From CAADGL01 sp964643885 (GTDB lineage Bacteria > Planctomycetota > Phycisphaerae > UBA1845 > Fen-1342), in contig CAZXUI010000019.1 in NCBI GenBank assembly GCA_964643885.1, positions 1 to 62,122 on the forward strand: a stretch of 62,122 nucleotides of DNA, read 5' to 3'. A model generated the notes under the pieces. That model was not told the DNA's origin. It made no database searches and saw only the letters and a list, made by a program, of their open reading frames with translations. Shown here piece by piece: positions 60,182 through 62,122 of the stretch (position 1 is its first letter; each line of letters starts with the position of its first letter). Made by a program: the position numbers and the translations under genes.

Positions 60182-61581
60182 TCGCGCTCGCCACGCCGCT
60201 CGCCGCCGCCGCGAGCGCTTCGAGCTGGCTCGGGCCGCTTCAGAACCTGCCGCTCTGGCAGCAGATCGGCATCGGCGTCGCGGCGGTTCTGGCGCTGATT
60301 CCGCTGGTGTGGCTGATCACGACGGTGATTTTCGTGCTGCCGCTGATCCGCCGCAGCCTGCGGCAGCACGCACTGGCGACGTGCATCACGTCGCTGTCGG
60401 TGGCGCTGGCGACGGGGCTGGTGATGAGCGTGTTCGCGATTCAGAAGCAGACGGTCGACGCGTTCACGGGCGGGCCGATCGGCTTCGACGCGGTGCTCGG
60501 GGCGCGCGGCAGCAAGCTCCAGCTCGTGCTGAACACGGTTTTTCACCTGGAGACGTCGCCCGGTAACATTCCCTGGAGCCTCTACGAGGAGGTCCGCAAG
60601 CGGCCCTTCGTCGAGCTGGCGATCCCCTACGCGCTGGGCGACAACTACCAGGGCTTCCGCATCGTGGGCACGACGCAGCAGCTCTTCACCGATTTCGAGT
60701 ATCAGGCCGGGCGCAAGTACGCGATCCGCCCGGGCGGGCGCATCTTCGACGCGGACCGGCAGGAGGCGGTCATCGGCAGCTTCGTCGCCCAGAAGACGGG
60801 ACTGCGCGTGGGCTCGACCTTCAATCCCGCGCATGGTCTGGACCTGCACGGCGACCACGAGCACGAGGAGGAGTATCTCGTCGTCGGCGTGATGGCGCCG
60901 ACGAACTCGCCGGCCGACCGCGTCATCTGGATTCCGATCGAGGGTGTGTTCCGCATCGGCGGGCACGTTCTCCGCGGCACGGGCGAGGAGTATCACCCCG
61001 ATCCGCACGAGCCGATCCCCGACGAGCACAAGGAAGTCAGCGCGGTGATGCTCAAGCTCAAGGGGCAGCAGGCGGGCATGCGGCTCGATCAGGACGTGAA
61101 CCGCAAGGGCTCGCAGGCGACGCTTGCCTGGCCGATCGGCGGCGTGATGGCGGAGCTGTTCGACAAGATCGGCTGGGTCAATCGCGTGCTGGAGCTGGTG
61201 GCGTATCTGGTCGTGATCGTCGCGGCCGGGTCGATCCTGGCCAGCGTCTACAACACGATCAACGAGCGGCGGCGCGAATTCGCGATCCTGCGGGCGCTGG
61301 GTGCCCGCCGGTCGACCGTCTTCACGGCGATCGTGCTCGAGGCGGCCACGCTTGCGGCGATCGGCAGCATTCTCGGGCTGGTCGTCTATGCGATGATTCT
61401 GGCCGCGGCGGCCGTGACGATCCGCTCGCAGGTGGGGGTCGTGCTGGACCCGTTCGCGCTGCACTGGATTCTGGTGGCGGCGCCGGTCGGCATGACGGCG
61501 ATCGGCGCGCTGGCGGGGATCATTCCGGCGACCAAAGCGTACGCGACGGACGTGGCGACGAATCTCGCGCCGACTTCGTGA
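60178..61581 (+). CDS. FtsX-type ABC transporter permease (MacB/LolC-like)
   Basis: 467-residue inner-membrane permease. One membrane helix is near residues 25-60 (VLALIPLVWLITTVIFVLPL), then a large periplasmic domain of about 270 residues. Three C-terminal helices (YLVVIVAAGSILASVYNTIN, VLEAATLAAIGSILGLVVYA, WILVAAPVGMTAIGALAGII) form the FtsX core. Histidines in HGDHEHEEE within the periplasmic domain could bind metal. The ATG at 60178 overlaps the ATPase stop. A cognate periplasmic adaptor is not adjacent; the lipoprotein at 58237 is in the other direction. Confidence 0.9.
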   Translation: MIALATPLAAAASASSWLGPLQNLPLWQQIGIGVAAVLALIPLVWLITTVIFVLPLIRRSLRQHALATCITSLSVALATGLVMSVFAIQKQTVDAFTGGPIGFDAVLGARGSKLQLVLNTVFHLETSPGNIPWSLYEEVRKRPFVELAIPYALGDNYQGFRIVGTTQQLFTDFEYQAGRKYAIRPGGRIFDADRQEAVIGSFVAQKTGLRVGSTFNPAHGLDLHGDHEHEEEYLVVGVMAPTNSPADRVIWIPIEGVFRIGGHVLRGTGEEYHPDPHEPIPDEHKEVSAVMLKLKGQQAGMRLDQDVNRKGSQATLAWPIGGVMAELFDKIGWVNRVLELVAYLVVIVAAGSILASVYNTINERRREFAILRALGARRSTVFTAIVLEAATLAAIGSILGLVVYAMILAAAAVTIRSQVGVVLDPFALHWILVAAPVGMTAIGALAGIIPATKAYATDVATNLAPTS

Positions 61582-62122
61582 CGCGGAGGCAGTCTGGGCG
61601 CACGCTGGTGCCGCTGCTCTTCAGCCCCGGACGCGAAGTGTCCGGGGTGAGCAGTGCGGACAGAGGCTGCGGCGGCTGAGGCCAGCGGAAATGGCCGGCA
61701 GCCCCGTCGGGCCGAGGTTACGACAGGTCCGAGACCGGTCCCCCAATCTCGCAGCGGGCGGGTGGCGTGGGCAAACGCAGCTTGCCCGTGCTCACAGGGG
61801 CCTCTGAGCGACCGGCTGGTGCGAGAATCCTTTTTCGTGCCAGGACTACACGATCGGGCCGTTCGCCATGCTGGATGAAAACGCGGTGCGGGTTTGGCCT
61901 TTTTGTGCTGTGATCCGAGCCGAGGGCCCCGCGGACGACGTGAGCGGACGACCTTTCCGGTGGCTTCAAGCCACCGGCTACGGTCGTTAGCCCTGACGGG
62001 CAAGAGCGCGACAGGTCGGAGACCTGTCGCCCGGTGACCGGTCAGAGACCGGTCCCCCAATGTCGAGGAGACCGGTCCCCCAATGTCGAGGAGACCGGTC
62101 CCCCAATGTCGAGGAGACCGGT
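61582..62122. repeat. Repeat mosaic running to the window edge
   Basis: Contains a CCCCGGAC/GTCCGGGG hairpin (61625-61647) inside GCTCTTCAGCCCCGGACGCG, an inverted GACCGGTC unit (about 61722-61745), GGGCAA/TTGCCC (61769-61787), a decayed GGTGCGAGAATCC module (61818), CCGGTGGCTT-C-AAGCCACCGG (61957-61977), GCCC/GGGC, GCGACAGGT/ACCTGTCGC (about 62010-62032) and a short tandem run of GAGACCGGTCCCCCAATGTC to the right edge. No gene seen. Confidence 0.85.

Overview
The window is about 62 kb of very GC-rich bacterial DNA. It most resembles a planctomycete of the Phycisphaerae type, probably from a scaffolded metagenome assembly. The grounds are inference from content: at least seven secreted proteins end in planctomycete-style double EF-hand (dockerin-like) tails, three end in PEP-CTERM anchors, and there are many lipoproteins beside ordinary Gram-negative housekeeping genes. 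Four runs of exactly 100 N (22023-22122, 30754-30853, 39477-39576, 43297-43396) are scaffold gaps; they cut a thioredoxin-like gene, a tandem repeat array, a kelch-repeat gene and an Mrp-type ATPase gene.

Layout. 0-8 kb: partial ychF, two tandem paralogous lipoproteins, ribE-pdxA, three Hsp20 genes, tRNA-Cys and a Ycf46-like AAA+ ATPase. 8-14 kb: a secreted subtilase and a secreted M14 carboxypeptidase with nearly identical dockerin-like ends. 14-19 kb: lysS, then a PagL-like lipoprotein beside a sodium:solute symporter. 18.8-21.9 kb: a lower-GC island with a DUF1573-like membrane protein, a Cys-rich secreted protein and a large unknown exported protein. 22-33 kb: beta-propeller and CHRD proteins with dockerin-like tails, separated by dense palindromic repeats, plus a second Cys-rich gene interrupted by a stop codon. 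33-43 kb: more exported propeller and PEP-CTERM proteins and an unknown helix-turn-helix protein. 45-50.4 kb: a compact type II fatty-acid/polyketide-like cluster (acyltransferase, two FabZ-like dehydratases, ACP, a ketosynthase-like protein lacking both catalytic histidines, and a canonical ketosynthase). 50.8-57.4 kb: a condensation-type acyltransferase, ferritin, ribH-nusB-ftsY and ligA. 58-62 kb: a lipoprotein, a MacB/LolCD-type ABC exporter pair and more repeats.

The most unusual features are: (1) a set of short intergenic palindromes, arranged as mosaics and in one tandem array, whose arms change in a compensatory way; (2) the paired active and degenerate ketosynthases inside the lipid cluster; (3) the Cys-rich secreted proteins with their partners; and (4) the cysteine-bracketed EF-hand tail shared by unrelated exported proteins. 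Housekeeping calls are firm. Functions of the exported propeller proteins and the Cys-rich systems are not known from sequence alone.
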